Part shown: in pieces, positions 1 through 9,494 of the stretch
Layout: each line of letters opens with the position of its first letter
Position numbering within the stretch: position 1 is the first letter of the stretch
Assembly (NCBI RefSeq): GCF_031886125.1
Contig: NZ_CP119391.1
Span: 1,240,001-1,304,000 of the forward strand
DNA length: 64,000 nt
Direction of reading: 5' to 3'
Source of the DNA: Halomonas piscis
GTDB taxonomy: Bacteria; Pseudomonadota; Gammaproteobacteria; Pseudomonadales; Halomonadaceae
Program-made: the position numbers and the translations under genes
The notes under the pieces: generated by a model
Told to the model about the DNA's origin: nothing
Databases searched by the model: none
The model's input: only the letters and a program-made list of their open reading frames with translations

Positions 1-12
1 GGTGACCCCCTC

Positions 13-1767
13 ATGGCAAAGCAACAGGAAGCAACGGATCTGCAGCGGGCGCTCAAGGCCTGCAAGGGTTCGTTTGTTGCGGTGGGTTTTTTCAGCATGT
101 TTGTCAACCTGTTGATGCTGGTTCCGCCGATGTACATGCTCCAGGTGTACGACCGCGTTCTTTCGACCCAGAGTGAAGACACGCTTTTGATGCTTACCCT
201 GCTGGTGATCTTCCTGTTCGCCATCATGGGCGGGCTGGAACTGGTGCGTTCGCGCATTCTCGTGCGCGTGGGCAATCGCCTGGATACCATGATCAACGAG
301 CGCCTTTACAGCGCCATGTTCCGGCGCAGCCTGATGGCCCCGGGCGGGCAGAGCGCCCAGCCGCTCAGCGACCTGACCTCGCTGCGCCAGTTTCTCACCG
401 GCAAAAGTCTGTTTGCGTTTTTTGACGCCCCCTGGGTGCCGATTTACATCGGCGTGATGTTCTTGTTTCACCCCTGGCTGGGGATTTTTGCCATCGGCGC
501 CGGGCTGATTCTGGTGGCGCTTGCGGTTGCCAACGAAAAATCCACCCAGAAGCTGCTGTCCGAAGCCAACAGCGAGCACATCCAGGCCCAAAACCTGGCC
601 AATTCCAACCTGCGCAACGCCGAAGTGCTGCATGCCATGGGCATGCTGCCCGGCATCATGGGCTGCTGGTCGAAGCGCCACCACGAATTTCTGGCCAAGC
701 AGTCCAGAGCAAGCGACCGCGCCGGCGCGCTGACGAACGCTTCCAAGGTGTTCCGCATGATGGCCCAGTCGCTGATATTGGGGCTGGCCGCGCTGCTGGT
801 GTTGAAAGGCGAGCTCACCGGCGGCATGGTAATCGCCGGCTCGATTCTCATGGGCCGGGCATTGGCGCCCATTGACCAGATGATCGGCGGCTGGAAAGGG
901 TTCGTCGGCGCCCGGGGTGCCTATCAGCGCCTGAACGAGCTGCTGAGTCAGATTCCCGACGAGCAAAAGCGCATGTCGCTACCTGCGCCCGAAGGCTACC
1001 TGAGCGTGGAAAACGTGGCCGCCGCCCCTCCCGGTACGCGCATGGCCACTATCCGCGGCGTCAACTTTGCCGTGGACAAGGGGGAGCATATCGGCATCAT
1101 TGGCCCCAGCGCGGCGGGGAAGTCGACGCTTGCTCGGGTGCTGCTGGGCATCTGGCCAAGCCAGGTGGGCGATGTGCGCCTCGACGGCGGCGACATTACC
1201 CAGTATAACCGCGACGAGCTGGGTCCCCATGTGGGGTATCTGCCCCAGGACATCGAGCTGTTTGACGGCACCGTGAGCGAGAACATCGCCCGCTTTGGCA
1301 ACGTGGAACCGGAAAAGGTCGTCCGCGCAGCAAGGAAAGCCGGTGTTCACGAAATGATCCTGGAGCTGCCCAACGGCTACGACACCGTGATTTCCGGCGG
1401 CGGCGGAGCGCTTTCCGGCGGCCAGCGCCAGCGCGTGGGGCTGGCCAGGGCGCTCTACGGCGATCCGGTCTTTTTGGTACTGGACGAACCCAACGCCAAC
1501 CTCGACGACGCCGGCGAGCGCGCGCTGGCCGAGGCCATCGCCCGGCTCAAGGCGGAAGGCACCACGCTGTTTGTCATCAGCCACCGCCAGAGCGTGCTCA
1601 AGCACATGGATAAATTGCTGGTGATGAAAGAAGGCCAGGTCAGCATGTTTGGCCCGCGCGACCAGGTGCTGGCCCAGTTTGCCAAAAAGCCCCGGAGCAA
1701 GGTGGGGCAGCAGGGCTCGGCCCGGCTGTCTGCCGTGAACGGCGCGCGCGGCGGCGAGGAGTCATGA
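13..1767 (+). CDS. Type I secretion ABC exporter (PrtD/RsaD family)
   Basis: Inner-membrane permease fused to an ATPase that powers one-step export of C-terminal-signal proteins. An N-terminal membrane domain with several hydrophobic segments covers about residues 20-300. The nucleotide-binding domain follows: Walker A GPSAAGKST at 364-372, signature LSGGQ at 467, Walker B LVLDEP with D491/E492, and a switch histidine near 524. At 584 aa the length is normal for PrtD/RsaD exporters that lack the HlyB peptidase-like domain. It is the first gene of a three-gene set, one base before the adaptor gene. The surface-layer-like protein at 12339 is the obvious candidate cargo (inference). The region upstream of the start lies outside the window. 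Confidence 0.95.
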   Translation: MAKQQEATDLQRALKACKGSFVAVGFFSMFVNLLMLVPPMYMLQVYDRVLSTQSEDTLLMLTLLVIFLFAIMGGLELVRSRILVRVGNRLDTMINERLYSAMFRRSLMAPGGQSAQPLSDLTSLRQFLTGKSLFAFFDAPWVPIYIGVMFLFHPWLGIFAIGAGLILVALAVANEKSTQKLLSEANSEHIQAQNLANSNLRNAEVLHAMGMLPGIMGCWSKRHHEFLAKQSRASDRAGALTNASKVFRMMAQSLILGLAALLVLKGELTGGMVIAGSILMGRALAPIDQMIGGWKGFVGARGAYQRLNELLSQIPDEQKRMSLPAPEGYLSVENVAAAPPGTRMATIRGVNFAVDKGEHIGIIGPSAAGKSTLARVLLGIWPSQVGDVRLDGGDITQYNRDELGPHVGYLPQDIELFDGTVSENIARFGNVEPEKVVRAARKAGVHEMILELPNGYDTVISGGGGALSGGQRQRVGLARALYGDPVFLVLDEPNANLDDAGERALAEAIARLKAEGTTLFVISHRQSVLKHMDKLLVMKEGQVSMFGPRDQVLAQFAKKPRSKVGQQGSARLSAVNGARGGEES

Positions 1768-1768
1768 A

Positions 1769-3169
1769 ATGAGCGAGAACCAGCAGGAACAAGGGCAGAA
1801 GAAAGACCATCTGCCGACACGCCAGGAAATCGACGTAACGCCCAGAGGGCCGGCCACGATTGAAGGCGAGGCCAGCGAGCCTCTGCCCACCAGCGATAAA
1901 GGCTATCGCGGCCTGGGGTTTGCCATACTGCTTATTGCGCTGGGCGGCTTTGTGCTCTGGGCCACCACGGCCACGCTGGCCGTTGCCGTAGTTGCCCCGG
2001 GCGACGTCTCGGTGGCCTCGTTCAAGCGCACGATCAAGCACCTGGAGGGCGGCGTTGTCGACAAGCTGCCGGTGGAAGACGGCGACCAGGTGGAAGCCGG
2101 TGATCCGCTGCTGGTGCTGAGCGATACTCAGGTGCGCTCCCAGCGGGATATTGCCCGCTCCAAGTATCTCATCAACCGCGCCATGGAAGTGCGGCTGCTG
2201 GCGGAACAGGAAGGCGCCGAAAACCTTGACGTCCCCGACGAGCTGAAAAACGCCGATAGCCCGCGCATCCAGCAGATTCTGGCCGTGCAGCGAGGGCTGT
2301 TTCACGCCCGGCGCCAGTCCTACCTCAGTACGCTGGAATCGCTGGACGAGAAGCACAAGCAGATGAAAGAGCAGATCGGAGGGCTCAAAGAGCGCATCAG
2401 CGTCAATAAGCGCCGCCTTGCATCGCTCGAGGACGAAGCCGACGATTTCCGCTCGCTATACCGCGAAGGGCTGGGCGACAACCAGCGCCTGCGCGAGCTG
2501 GAGCGCCAGGTCCTCGAGTACGAAGGCAACAACGCCGAGTTCAACTCCAAGATCGCCCAGCTCAGGTCCCAGATCAGCGAAAACCGCGCCGAGCGCGAGA
2601 TCCGCAAGCAGGAGTTCCAGAAAGAGGTCGGGGAAAAGCTGCGCGAGGTTCAGTCCAACATCGCCCAGGCCGAAGAGCAGATCACTTCGCTTTCCGACCA
2701 GGTCAGGCGTACCGTTATCCGCTCGCCGGTGGCCGGCACCGTGGTCGGGCGCAAGGTGCACTCCGTGGGCGCGGTAGTTCGCGGCGGCGACCCGATCATG
2801 GAGGTGGTGCCCTCGAGCGACGGCTTTGTGGTGCAGGCCCGGGTACCCACCAAAGACATTGACAACATCTATCCCGGCCAGTATGCCGAGATCCGCTTCT
2901 CGGCGTTCAACCAGAAAACCACCACGACCATTGCCGGCGAGGTGATCCACGTCAGCGCCGACAGCTTCAAGGACGAGGCGACCGGCCAGCGCTACTACAA
3001 GGCCCGGGTCGAGGTGACCGATAAAGGCAAGGAAGAAATGACCGATAAGATGCATCTGCTCTCGGGCATGCCGGCCGAGGTGATGATCCGCACCGGCGAG
3101 CGTACCTTCGCCAGCTATATTGCCAAACCCATTGCCGACATGCTGTCGCGTGCCATGCAGGAGGACTGA
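1769..3169 (+). CDS. HlyD-family type I secretion periplasmic adaptor
   Basis: Membrane-fusion protein linking the ABC exporter to the outer-membrane channel. A charged cytoplasmic N-terminus of about 45 residues is followed by one transmembrane helix (about 48-72). Then come a lipoyl-like half-motif (GDQVEAGDPLLVLSDT), a long coiled-coil hairpin from about 120 to 310 rich in E, K, Q and R, the second lipoyl half (VRSPVAGTVVG-like) and a beta-barrel domain. The length of 466 aa is typical of PrtE/RsaE. The start lies one base after the exporter stop, and its stop overlaps the next start as TGATG, so the three genes are translationally coupled. Confidence 0.95.
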   Translation: MSENQQEQGQKKDHLPTRQEIDVTPRGPATIEGEASEPLPTSDKGYRGLGFAILLIALGGFVLWATTATLAVAVVAPGDVSVASFKRTIKHLEGGVVDKLPVEDGDQVEAGDPLLVLSDTQVRSQRDIARSKYLINRAMEVRLLAEQEGAENLDVPDELKNADSPRIQQILAVQRGLFHARRQSYLSTLESLDEKHKQMKEQIGGLKERISVNKRRLASLEDEADDFRSLYREGLGDNQRLRELERQVLEYEGNNAEFNSKIAQLRSQISENRAEREIRKQEFQKEVGEKLREVQSNIAQAEEQITSLSDQVRRTVIRSPVAGTVVGRKVHSVGAVVRGGDPIMEVVPSSDGFVVQARVPTKDIDNIYPGQYAEIRFSAFNQKTTTTIAGEVIHVSADSFKDEATGQRYYKARVEVTDKGKEEMTDKMHLLSGMPAEVMIRTGERTFASYIAKPIADMLSRAMQED

Positions 3170-4680
3170 TGCAACGCTATCCCACACGCACGCCCAGGTG
3201 CGGCAACGTCGCGCTGTTAACCCGGGCCGTGGCGCTCGCCGGCCTGCTGGCCAGCACGTCGCTATATGCCCAAAAGCCCCAGAACGCCCCGGACTCCGGC
3301 AGTGTAAAGGCCGGTGACGCGGCCATGGCCGAATTCAACGCCCTGGAGCAGGCCGCCGGCGAGGCCCGGGCAGCGCCCAGGCTTCCCTCGCTGCCCGACC
3401 TCTTTGCCAGGGCCCTTGAGTATGATGCCAAGCTTTCCGAGCAGCGCTACGAGCTCGAAGCCACCCGGGAAGAAAAGCCCATTGCCCGTTCGCAGCTGCT
3501 GCCCCAGCTTAACGCCAGCGGCGGCTATATGTGGCAGGACACCACCAACGTGCAGACGGAGCGGGACGACGATCCCCGCACCACGTCCCGCCCCGGCGAG
3601 TTCACCGAAGACTACTGGCGCGTTCAGCTCTCCCAGCCGCTGTTCAGCCTGGAGCGCTGGCGCAAGCTTGACGTGGCGGAGGCCCAGATCAACGCCGCCG
3701 AGCTCAAGCTGGCCACCGCCGAACGCGACCTGGCCCTTAGCGTGAGCGAAGCCTACGTCAAGGCGTACCTGGCCTCTCAGCGGCTGGGGCTGCTGAATTC
3801 CCAGCAGGAATCCCTGGAGCTGCAGCAGCGCCAGGCCAGCCGCGCCTACGAGCTGGGCGTGGGCAACCGCGTGGATCTGCTTGAGTCCCGCTCCCGGCTG
3901 GACCAGGCTATTGCCGACACCGTCGAGGCGCAAAACGAGCTGGACAACGCCCTGAGCGAGCTGGAACGCCTGACCGGCACCCGGCCGGACATGAGCCGGC
4001 TGGCGCTGAGCGAGCTGGATGAGGTGGTGCTCAAGCGCCAGTGGGAAGACAGCGACGAGTGGATCGAGCGTACCGGCAAAAACCTCGACGTGCGGCGCGC
4101 GCGCAAGGAGCAACAGGTCACCGAGGCGGATACTTCTACCCGTCGTGCCGGCTACTATCCCGAACTCAATATGAACCTGAGCTATAGCGACCGGCACAGC
4201 GAAGACGATCTGCGCACCAGCGAAGACTATACCGCCCAGATGGAAGTCAGCATGCCGCTGTACCAGGGCGGGCGCACCAACGCCCGGGTACGCCAGGGGG
4301 AAAAGCGTATTCGGGCCGGCCAGGCCGCGGTGGACAACCAGCGCAACCTGGCCGTCCAGCAAGTGCGCAAGAGCCTGCGTTCGATCAACGGCGGCGTGCG
4401 CCGGCTGGATGCGCTCAGAGAGGCCATCGAGTCCAGCCAGCTGTTCCTCGAGGCGGCACAGCGCGGCGAGCAGCTGGGCCTGCGCGACCTGGTCGACGTG
4501 CTCGACGCCCGGGCCAGCCTGTACGATCAGCGCATCAAGTACGTCGATACCCTGGGCAGCTACGCCCTGGACCGGCTCCGGCTGCAGTCCGCGGTGGGCG
4601 ATCTGAACAGCGACGACCTGGCGGACATCATGGGCCTGCTGGCCTCCATGACCACAGGCGCCGAGTCATCCGGCAGCTGA
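3169..4680 (+). CDS. TolC-family outer-membrane channel of the type I system
   Basis: Outer-membrane efflux protein forming the exit duct. A signal peptide is visible: basic MQRYPTRTPR, then a hydrophobic stretch ending near LLASTSLYA at about residue 33. Two OEP-type helical repeats follow, with characteristic heptad-rich segments and the RAGYYPELNMNLSYSDR-type strand between them. The C-terminal half carries the usual second-repeat phrase MPLYQGGRTNARVRQ. At 503 aa it is of normal size. Its start overlaps the adaptor stop by one base. A short spacer with a direct repeat separates it from the polysaccharide genes, so the secretion operon probably ends here. Confidence 0.93.
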   Translation: MQRYPTRTPRCGNVALLTRAVALAGLLASTSLYAQKPQNAPDSGSVKAGDAAMAEFNALEQAAGEARAAPRLPSLPDLFARALEYDAKLSEQRYELEATREEKPIARSQLLPQLNASGGYMWQDTTNVQTERDDDPRTTSRPGEFTEDYWRVQLSQPLFSLERWRKLDVAEAQINAAELKLATAERDLALSVSEAYVKAYLASQRLGLLNSQQESLELQQRQASRAYELGVGNRVDLLESRSRLDQAIADTVEAQNELDNALSELERLTGTRPDMSRLALSELDEVVLKRQWEDSDEWIERTGKNLDVRRARKEQQVTEADTSTRRAGYYPELNMNLSYSDRHSEDDLRTSEDYTAQMEVSMPLYQGGRTNARVRQGEKRIRAGQAAVDNQRNLAVQQVRKSLRSINGGVRRLDALREAIESSQLFLEAAQRGEQLGLRDLVDVLDARASLYDQRIKYVDTLGSYALDRLRLQSAVGDLNSDDLADIMGLLASMTTGAESSGS

Positions 4681-4688
4681 CAAAAAGC

Positions 4689-4717
4689 CTGTCGTGAACA
4701 AGGCCTGTCGTGAATAT
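4689..4717. repeat. Short direct repeat between secretion and polysaccharide operons
   Basis: The 12-mer GCCTGTCGTGAA occurs twice with four bases between the copies, in the 73-base gap after the TolC-like gene. No clear terminator hairpin with a T-run is seen here. The function is unknown. Confidence 0.5.
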
Positions 4718-4753
4718 AGCCACCATCGAAGTGATCCTGTCAGGACTGAGTAA

Positions 4754-5575
4754 GTGACAATGAATAAATATCAAGACGAAATGAGTATCGGCGACGTACT
4801 GGCCTTGCTGGCGGCTCGGCGCCGCCTTGTTATGCTGTGTTTTATAGTGCCTATCATCCTCGCTACCGCTTACGCTGTCCTGCGCGATGAAACCTACGAG
4901 TTTCAGTCTGTCTATCAGCTGGCGGAAGGCTACCTTAAGGAAAGTGAGGCGGAGGTGGCGCCGCTGGAAACGGGTGAGTCAGTCATTGCCAAGTCAAAGT
5001 CGTTATTTTTGCCACAGGCAGTCCGTAGCGCAGCGAAAGACAACGCAAGCGCGTTATCGACCCTTGATGTGGAACTCACGGCGCCCGAAGACACCAAGAT
5101 CATTACCCTCACCACCGTCGACGTCCCTGAGAGGCAGAAAGAGATCGCCCGGCTTCACGACGCCCTGCTAGAGCGTATTGCCTCGTCCCAGGCAGAAACG
5201 CTGCAGGAAATAGAGTCGCGCGTGAAGAGCCGTCTGGCGTCAGCAAAAGCCAACTATGAGTCGCTCAAGAAAAGCGAATCACGCAATGCGGCAGAGCTTG
5301 CAACACGCTATATCGAGCTCATGGCTGACTACGACAATCGTCTGATGGCGCTCAAGGATGGAAAAATTCTATCGGTTGCGGAGCCCTCATCCAAACCGGT
5401 CGGCATGAGCAGCATTATGTGGATATTGGCGGGTGTCATGCTGGGGTGTGTCTTTGCACTGCTCGGCCCGCTTCTTGTCGAGGCTATGGCCCTTGTGCAG
5501 CGCACTTATCGTCGCGCTCACGCTGAGCCAGCAGCCGATAAACGAGACAATGCTGAGCGAGAACGCACTGAATGA
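4754..5575 (+). CDS. Wzz-type polysaccharide chain-length determinant
   Basis: Inner-membrane co-polymerase that sets the length of Wzy-polymerised glycan. The layout is the Wzz plan: an N-terminal cytoplasmic segment with the SIGDVLALLAARRR motif, a first membrane helix at about residues 27-48, a periplasmic helical region, and a second membrane helix at about 218-242 followed by a basic tail. No tyrosine-kinase domain is present, so this is the short form (273 aa). Translation may begin at GTG 4754 or at ATG 4760; an AGGA lies 8 bases before the GTG. The stop overlaps the flippase start as ATGA, placing it in the same operon. Confidence 0.85.
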   Translation: MTMNKYQDEMSIGDVLALLAARRRLVMLCFIVPIILATAYAVLRDETYEFQSVYQLAEGYLKESEAEVAPLETGESVIAKSKSLFLPQAVRSAAKDNASALSTLDVELTAPEDTKIITLTTVDVPERQKEIARLHDALLERIASSQAETLQEIESRVKSRLASAKANYESLKKSESRNAAELATRYIELMADYDNRLMALKDGKILSVAEPSSKPVGMSSIMWILAGVMLGCVFALLGPLLVEAMALVQRTYRRAHAEPAADKRDNAERERTE

Positions 5576-6882
5576 GTCGTTCGGGTGGCTGGCTACGCGG
5601 TATATCCCTACTCTGGCTGGGAGCCTTTGGCGGGGCAGGTTGCGCTTTCCTGATGCAGGTGGTGCTGGCCAGGCAGCTGGGGCCTGAGCTCTTTGGCGTG
5701 TTTGGCGCCGGCCTGGCCATACTGATGCTGTTGACGCCACTGGCAAGCTTTGGCACCGGCCCTTACTGGTTGAAAGTCTTTGGCCAGGAGGGCTGGCAGG
5801 GAATGCGGTGGATTTCACCCTCTCTCAGGCTTGTCACCACAGGTACGCTGCTTTCCTTTACGGGCTTTGTGGCATGGGTTCAGTGGGGGCCGAACAACTT
5901 GCCCGGCAAAGCCATGCTGTTTCTCATGGCATTTCACCTGGTCAGCCAAGTGGCCGTAGAGCTCGTCAGCAGCAAGCTCCAGCTTGAAGAGCGCTTCAAG
6001 GCGCTGTCACTTTGGCAGCTATCACATCACGGCCTTCGCCTGTGCCTTGTGCTATTGCTGCTCCCCTTTATTGATGCGGAGCATGCCTGGCTGGTCGGGC
6101 TGGCATACGCAGTCACTGGTATATTGCTGCTTAGCGTGGCGGCAGGGCAGCTGAACGACATGCGCCGTGGAAGGTTCGCGCTGCAGGGGCATCGGGAAGA
6201 AGATGCGGCTGATGTGACCGAGCTCATAGCGATACGTGAGGTGGCTCGAAAGGCATGGCCTTTCGGCATGGCTGCCCTGGCGTACCTGGTGTATTTTCAA
6301 AGTGACGTAGCGCTTGTCAAACACCTGATAGGCGAAGAAACGGCAGGTTATTACAACGTCTCCTTTACTATCATGGCCGCCGTATATCTCACTCCTTCGG
6401 TCATATTCGAACGCTTCCTGCTACCCAAGATTCATCGTTGGGCCCACCAGGATCGTGCCAAGATGCGCAGCGTATACAGAATGGGCAATCACGCCATGTT
6501 CTGGGCCGGATGTACAGTAGCACTGCTGATATGGCTCCTTTCCGACTGGGGAGTTGTGCTTGTTTTTGGAGAGGGCTATCAAGCCTCCATTGCGTACCTC
6601 AAGGTGTTCTGCTTTTCGGTTCCAGCCATGTTCGTGTCATTTTGCGCGGGCGCTTTGCTGGCATCAGGCAACACAGCCAAGATGAAAGTCTACGCAATGA
6701 TGATAGTGGCTGTATTCAACGTGGTGTCTAACCTCATATTCATTCCCCTGTACGGTGCATTGGCAGCCGCCTGGACAACGGTAGCAAGCCAGTTCCTGCT
6801 TGCACTTTTATTCATGCTGTTGGTCAGGACGTTTATTTTCCCGTCTACCGCGCCTGGTTTGCCACTAGCATCTGGCGAATGA
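5572..6882 (+). CDS. Wzx-type oligosaccharide flippase
   Basis: Polytopic membrane protein of the MATE/MOP exporter superfamily, predicted to flip undecaprenyl-linked repeat units. It has about twelve hydrophobic segments over 436 aa, begins with the GGWLRGISLLWLGAFGGAGCAFLMQVVLARQ-type helix typical of polysaccharide biosynthesis proteins, and contains the conserved ARQLGPELFGVFG stretch. Four-base overlap with the Wzz gene. The neighbouring polymerase-like and glycosyltransferase genes support the Wzx role. The substrate cannot be read from the sequence. Codon use is somewhat less GC-rich than in the secretion operon, as is common in polysaccharide loci. Confidence 0.85.
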   Translation: MSRSGGWLRGISLLWLGAFGGAGCAFLMQVVLARQLGPELFGVFGAGLAILMLLTPLASFGTGPYWLKVFGQEGWQGMRWISPSLRLVTTGTLLSFTGFVAWVQWGPNNLPGKAMLFLMAFHLVSQVAVELVSSKLQLEERFKALSLWQLSHHGLRLCLVLLLLPFIDAEHAWLVGLAYAVTGILLLSVAAGQLNDMRRGRFALQGHREEDAADVTELIAIREVARKAWPFGMAALAYLVYFQSDVALVKHLIGEETAGYYNVSFTIMAAVYLTPSVIFERFLLPKIHRWAHQDRAKMRSVYRMGNHAMFWAGCTVALLIWLLSDWGVVLVFGEGYQASIAYLKVFCFSVPAMFVSFCAGALLASGNTAKMKVYAMMIVAVFNVVSNLIFIPLYGALAAAWTTVASQFLLALLFMLLVRTFIFPSTAPGLPLASGE

Positions 6883-6930
6883 TGCGTCTATCAGCAAGCC
6901 ACCAAGTCATCGTTTTTTCGGGTGTAAGGA

Positions 6931-8187
6931 ATGGAAAGTAATCCAGGCACGACCTTCCTGACGCCGCGCCGTGATGGCCGGCTGATTGTTTCCATGGCGG
7001 TTGTGCTGCTACTGCCAAGCTTTCTTTTCGTGGCAACGGGGGCAAGCTCTCTAGCGCCGGGCATGCTGATGGCCAGTGGTCTGGTCTGCCTGCTGAACGT
7101 CCGGCATCTGCTCAATTTCCGGTTTTCATTCCCCGTCGTCGTGCTGCTGGCCATTTTCGGGCTGGCACTCGTCAGCGCAGTATTCAGCCTGCTGGATCAA
7201 GCGGTACACAAGCCCATCATGTCCCTGGTGATCCTGCTTGTGCTGGTGTCCGCCCTGGTGCTGGGGCGGCGAATCAGCGACATGGAGCCAGAAGCCACCC
7301 GGCGGAGCCTCTCGTGGCTGGTTGGCTTTTTGCTGCTGCTTGGCTGGCTGGCCATCGTATGGAGCCCGAGGTTCTCAGGGTACGCACCGCTTGAAAAACC
7401 GGTGTTCCCCTTCTCGGAAGAAAGCCATTACGCATTGGCGCTAGGGGTGCTGGCCTGCGGCATGGTCTACGCCGAGACCACCCTGAAAAGCCTGTTCATT
7501 CTGGGGAACATGCTGGCGCTGGCGCTGGCTTTTCCCAATCTGACGCTGCTTGTCTTTGTGTTTATCGGCTGCTTTGTGTTCAGCATGCGGTTTCCCAGGC
7601 TTGTTTTCTGGAGTATTTTTCTGGCGGGTGGGCTGGCCCTGCTGCTTGGATATTTTTTCGTCCTTCCGCAATTCACCTACTTTGCCGACAGGCTGGACTT
7701 TTCCGACACCACCAACTTGACGACGCTGGTCTATCTGCAGGGCTGGGGCCTGGCCTGGCTGAATATGCTGGATACCCAGGGCCTGGGTCTGGGTTTTCAA
7801 ATGCTGGGCGAGGCCGGCACGCGCTATCCACACTACACGGACAGAATCGTCGAGCTTACCGGCCAGGAGTTCAACATATCGGATGCAGGATTTCTGGCAG
7901 CAAAGTGGATAGCTGAGCTGGGGTGGTTCGGCAGCTTGATGGCAGTCGCCTTTCTTGCGTTTCTGCTCGGCTTTGCCTGTGTCGGGAACGCGCTGCGGCG
8001 CCAACTGAAATACCTGCCCGAGGTGGATCGCGCCCGCCATGTTCGCCGGCTATGGCTGTTAGGATCCATATTTGGCTTTGTTGTCGAAGTGTTTCTCAGA
8101 GGCTATGGATACTTCTCACCCGGCGTCTTCTGGATAATAGCTTCGCTGTATGCCTTGCACTGTGATCGAGCCCGGAGCCTGACATGA
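6931..8187 (+). CDS. O-antigen polymerase/ligase-like membrane protein (Wzy/WaaL superfamily)
   Basis: A 418-aa polytopic protein with ten or more hydrophobic segments and one large periplasmic loop at about residues 240-310. This is the arrangement of Wzy polymerases and WaaL ligases. Family-level sequence identity is always low for such proteins, so the call rests on topology and context: it sits between a flippase and a glycosyltransferase. Polymerase is favoured because Wzz and Wzx are adjacent. The start at 6931 has an AAGG very close upstream; a later internal Met is possible. The stop overlaps the next gene (ATGA). Confidence 0.75.
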   Translation: MESNPGTTFLTPRRDGRLIVSMAVVLLLPSFLFVATGASSLAPGMLMASGLVCLLNVRHLLNFRFSFPVVVLLAIFGLALVSAVFSLLDQAVHKPIMSLVILLVLVSALVLGRRISDMEPEATRRSLSWLVGFLLLLGWLAIVWSPRFSGYAPLEKPVFPFSEESHYALALGVLACGMVYAETTLKSLFILGNMLALALAFPNLTLLVFVFIGCFVFSMRFPRLVFWSIFLAGGLALLLGYFFVLPQFTYFADRLDFSDTTNLTTLVYLQGWGLAWLNMLDTQGLGLGFQMLGEAGTRYPHYTDRIVELTGQEFNISDAGFLAAKWIAELGWFGSLMAVAFLAFLLGFACVGNALRRQLKYLPEVDRARHVRRLWLLGSIFGFVVEVFLRGYGYFSPGVFWIIASLYALHCDRARSLT

Positions 8188-9425
8188 GCCATCGTTTCGC
8201 ATCAATCAATGTCGTCATCATCAACGACTTTGCCCATGTTCAGGGCGGGGCCGCAAAGGTGGCGATAGAAAGCGCTATTGGGCTGGCGGAGGCAGGGCAT
8301 CGGGTGTTTTTCATCTATGGCGACGGCCCGGCCAGTGAGGCACTTTTTCATCCCAACATCCAGCTGATTGACCTTGAAGAACAGGAACTGTTGAACAACC
8401 CCAGCCGTTTCCTTGCCGCCAGGGAGGGCCTGTGGAACCGCCGCGTCGCTTCCAGGGTGGCAGAGGTGCTGCGTGGACTCTCAGCCGAGCATACGGTTGT
8501 TCACTTGCACAGCTGGGTCAAGGTGCTCTCACCCAGCGTCATCCACGCTATTCGCCGTGCGGGATTGCCGCTGGTCACGACGCTTCATGATTACTTTTCC
8601 GTATGCCCCAACGGCGGGTTTTACAACTACCGTACACAGTCGACCTGTCCGCTTAGGCCTCTGTCGGCCGCCTGCCTGGCAACGAATTGCGATGCGCGAA
8701 GCTATCCGCAAAAAATCTGGCGCTCGGCGCGTCAGTTCCTGACCTCAATGGCTGGCATGCCGAGGCATCAGCGACATTTCATCTATGTCTCCGAGTTCAG
8801 CAGGCGCGTCGTGGAGCCTTACCTGCCGAAAGCGGCCAATCTATGGCACGTACCCAACCCCATCAAGGCCAACAAAGAGGAGCCGGTGCTGCCTTCACGC
8901 TCCACGACAATGAGTTTCATCGGTCGGTTGACGCCGGAAAAAGGCGGCGATGTCTTCGTTGAAGCTGCGCGGCTTACGGGCATTCACGCCAAGCTGGTAG
9001 GCGCAGGAAGCATGCAGGACACATTGGAGGCCAGGCTGCCCGACGCCCAGTTTACCGGATGGCAGCCTCATGCGGCGGTGATTGACCATATGAAGACATC
9101 ACGCTGCGTCGTACTTTCCAGCCGCATTTATGAGACCCAGGGCATGGTGGTAGCCGAAGCCGCGGCATACGGGGTGCCCAGCATTGTTTCCAGCGATTGC
9201 GCCGGCAGCGAGTTTATTGAAGATGGCGTGACCGGTCTGCTGTTCAGAAGTGGCGACATCAACGATCTGGCAGAAAAGATGCGCCGACTCGCCAATGACG
9301 ATGCCCTGGTCAATCGGCTTGGCAAGCAGGCCTATGCGCGCTTCTGGGAGGCGGATCTGACAGCGCAGCGTCATGTCGATAACTTGATGACCTGCTACCG
9401 CCACATGCTTGCCACGCAGCGCTGA
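8184..9425 (+). CDS. Glycosyltransferase family 4-like protein
   Basis: Cytoplasmic GT-B glycosyltransferase of 413 aa. The N-terminal Rossmann-like half begins with NVVIINDFAHVQGGAAKVA and carries HLHSWVKVLSPS. The C-terminal half starts at the hinge FIGRLTPEKGGDVFVEAA and contains the family-4 E-x7-E region (SRIYETQGMVVAEAAAYG) that binds the nucleotide sugar. A Cys-rich stretch around residues 135-175 (CPNGG, CPLRP, CLATNCDA) resembles GT4 enzymes that have a small zinc-binding insertion. Start overlaps the polymerase stop. Donor and acceptor are unknown. Confidence 0.88.
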   Translation: MSHRFASINVVIINDFAHVQGGAAKVAIESAIGLAEAGHRVFFIYGDGPASEALFHPNIQLIDLEEQELLNNPSRFLAAREGLWNRRVASRVAEVLRGLSAEHTVVHLHSWVKVLSPSVIHAIRRAGLPLVTTLHDYFSVCPNGGFYNYRTQSTCPLRPLSAACLATNCDARSYPQKIWRSARQFLTSMAGMPRHQRHFIYVSEFSRRVVEPYLPKAANLWHVPNPIKANKEEPVLPSRSTTMSFIGRLTPEKGGDVFVEAARLTGIHAKLVGAGSMQDTLEARLPDAQFTGWQPHAAVIDHMKTSRCVVLSSRIYETQGMVVAEAAAYGVPSIVSSDCAGSEFIEDGVTGLLFRSGDINDLAEKMRRLANDDALVNRLGKQAYARFWEADLTAQRHVDNLMTCYRHMLATQR

Positions 9426-9494
9426 TAAGCCAAAGCCAGCTTGATATCATGCATCAGCCGACGCTGACACCACTCGACAACAGAGATATGTTCC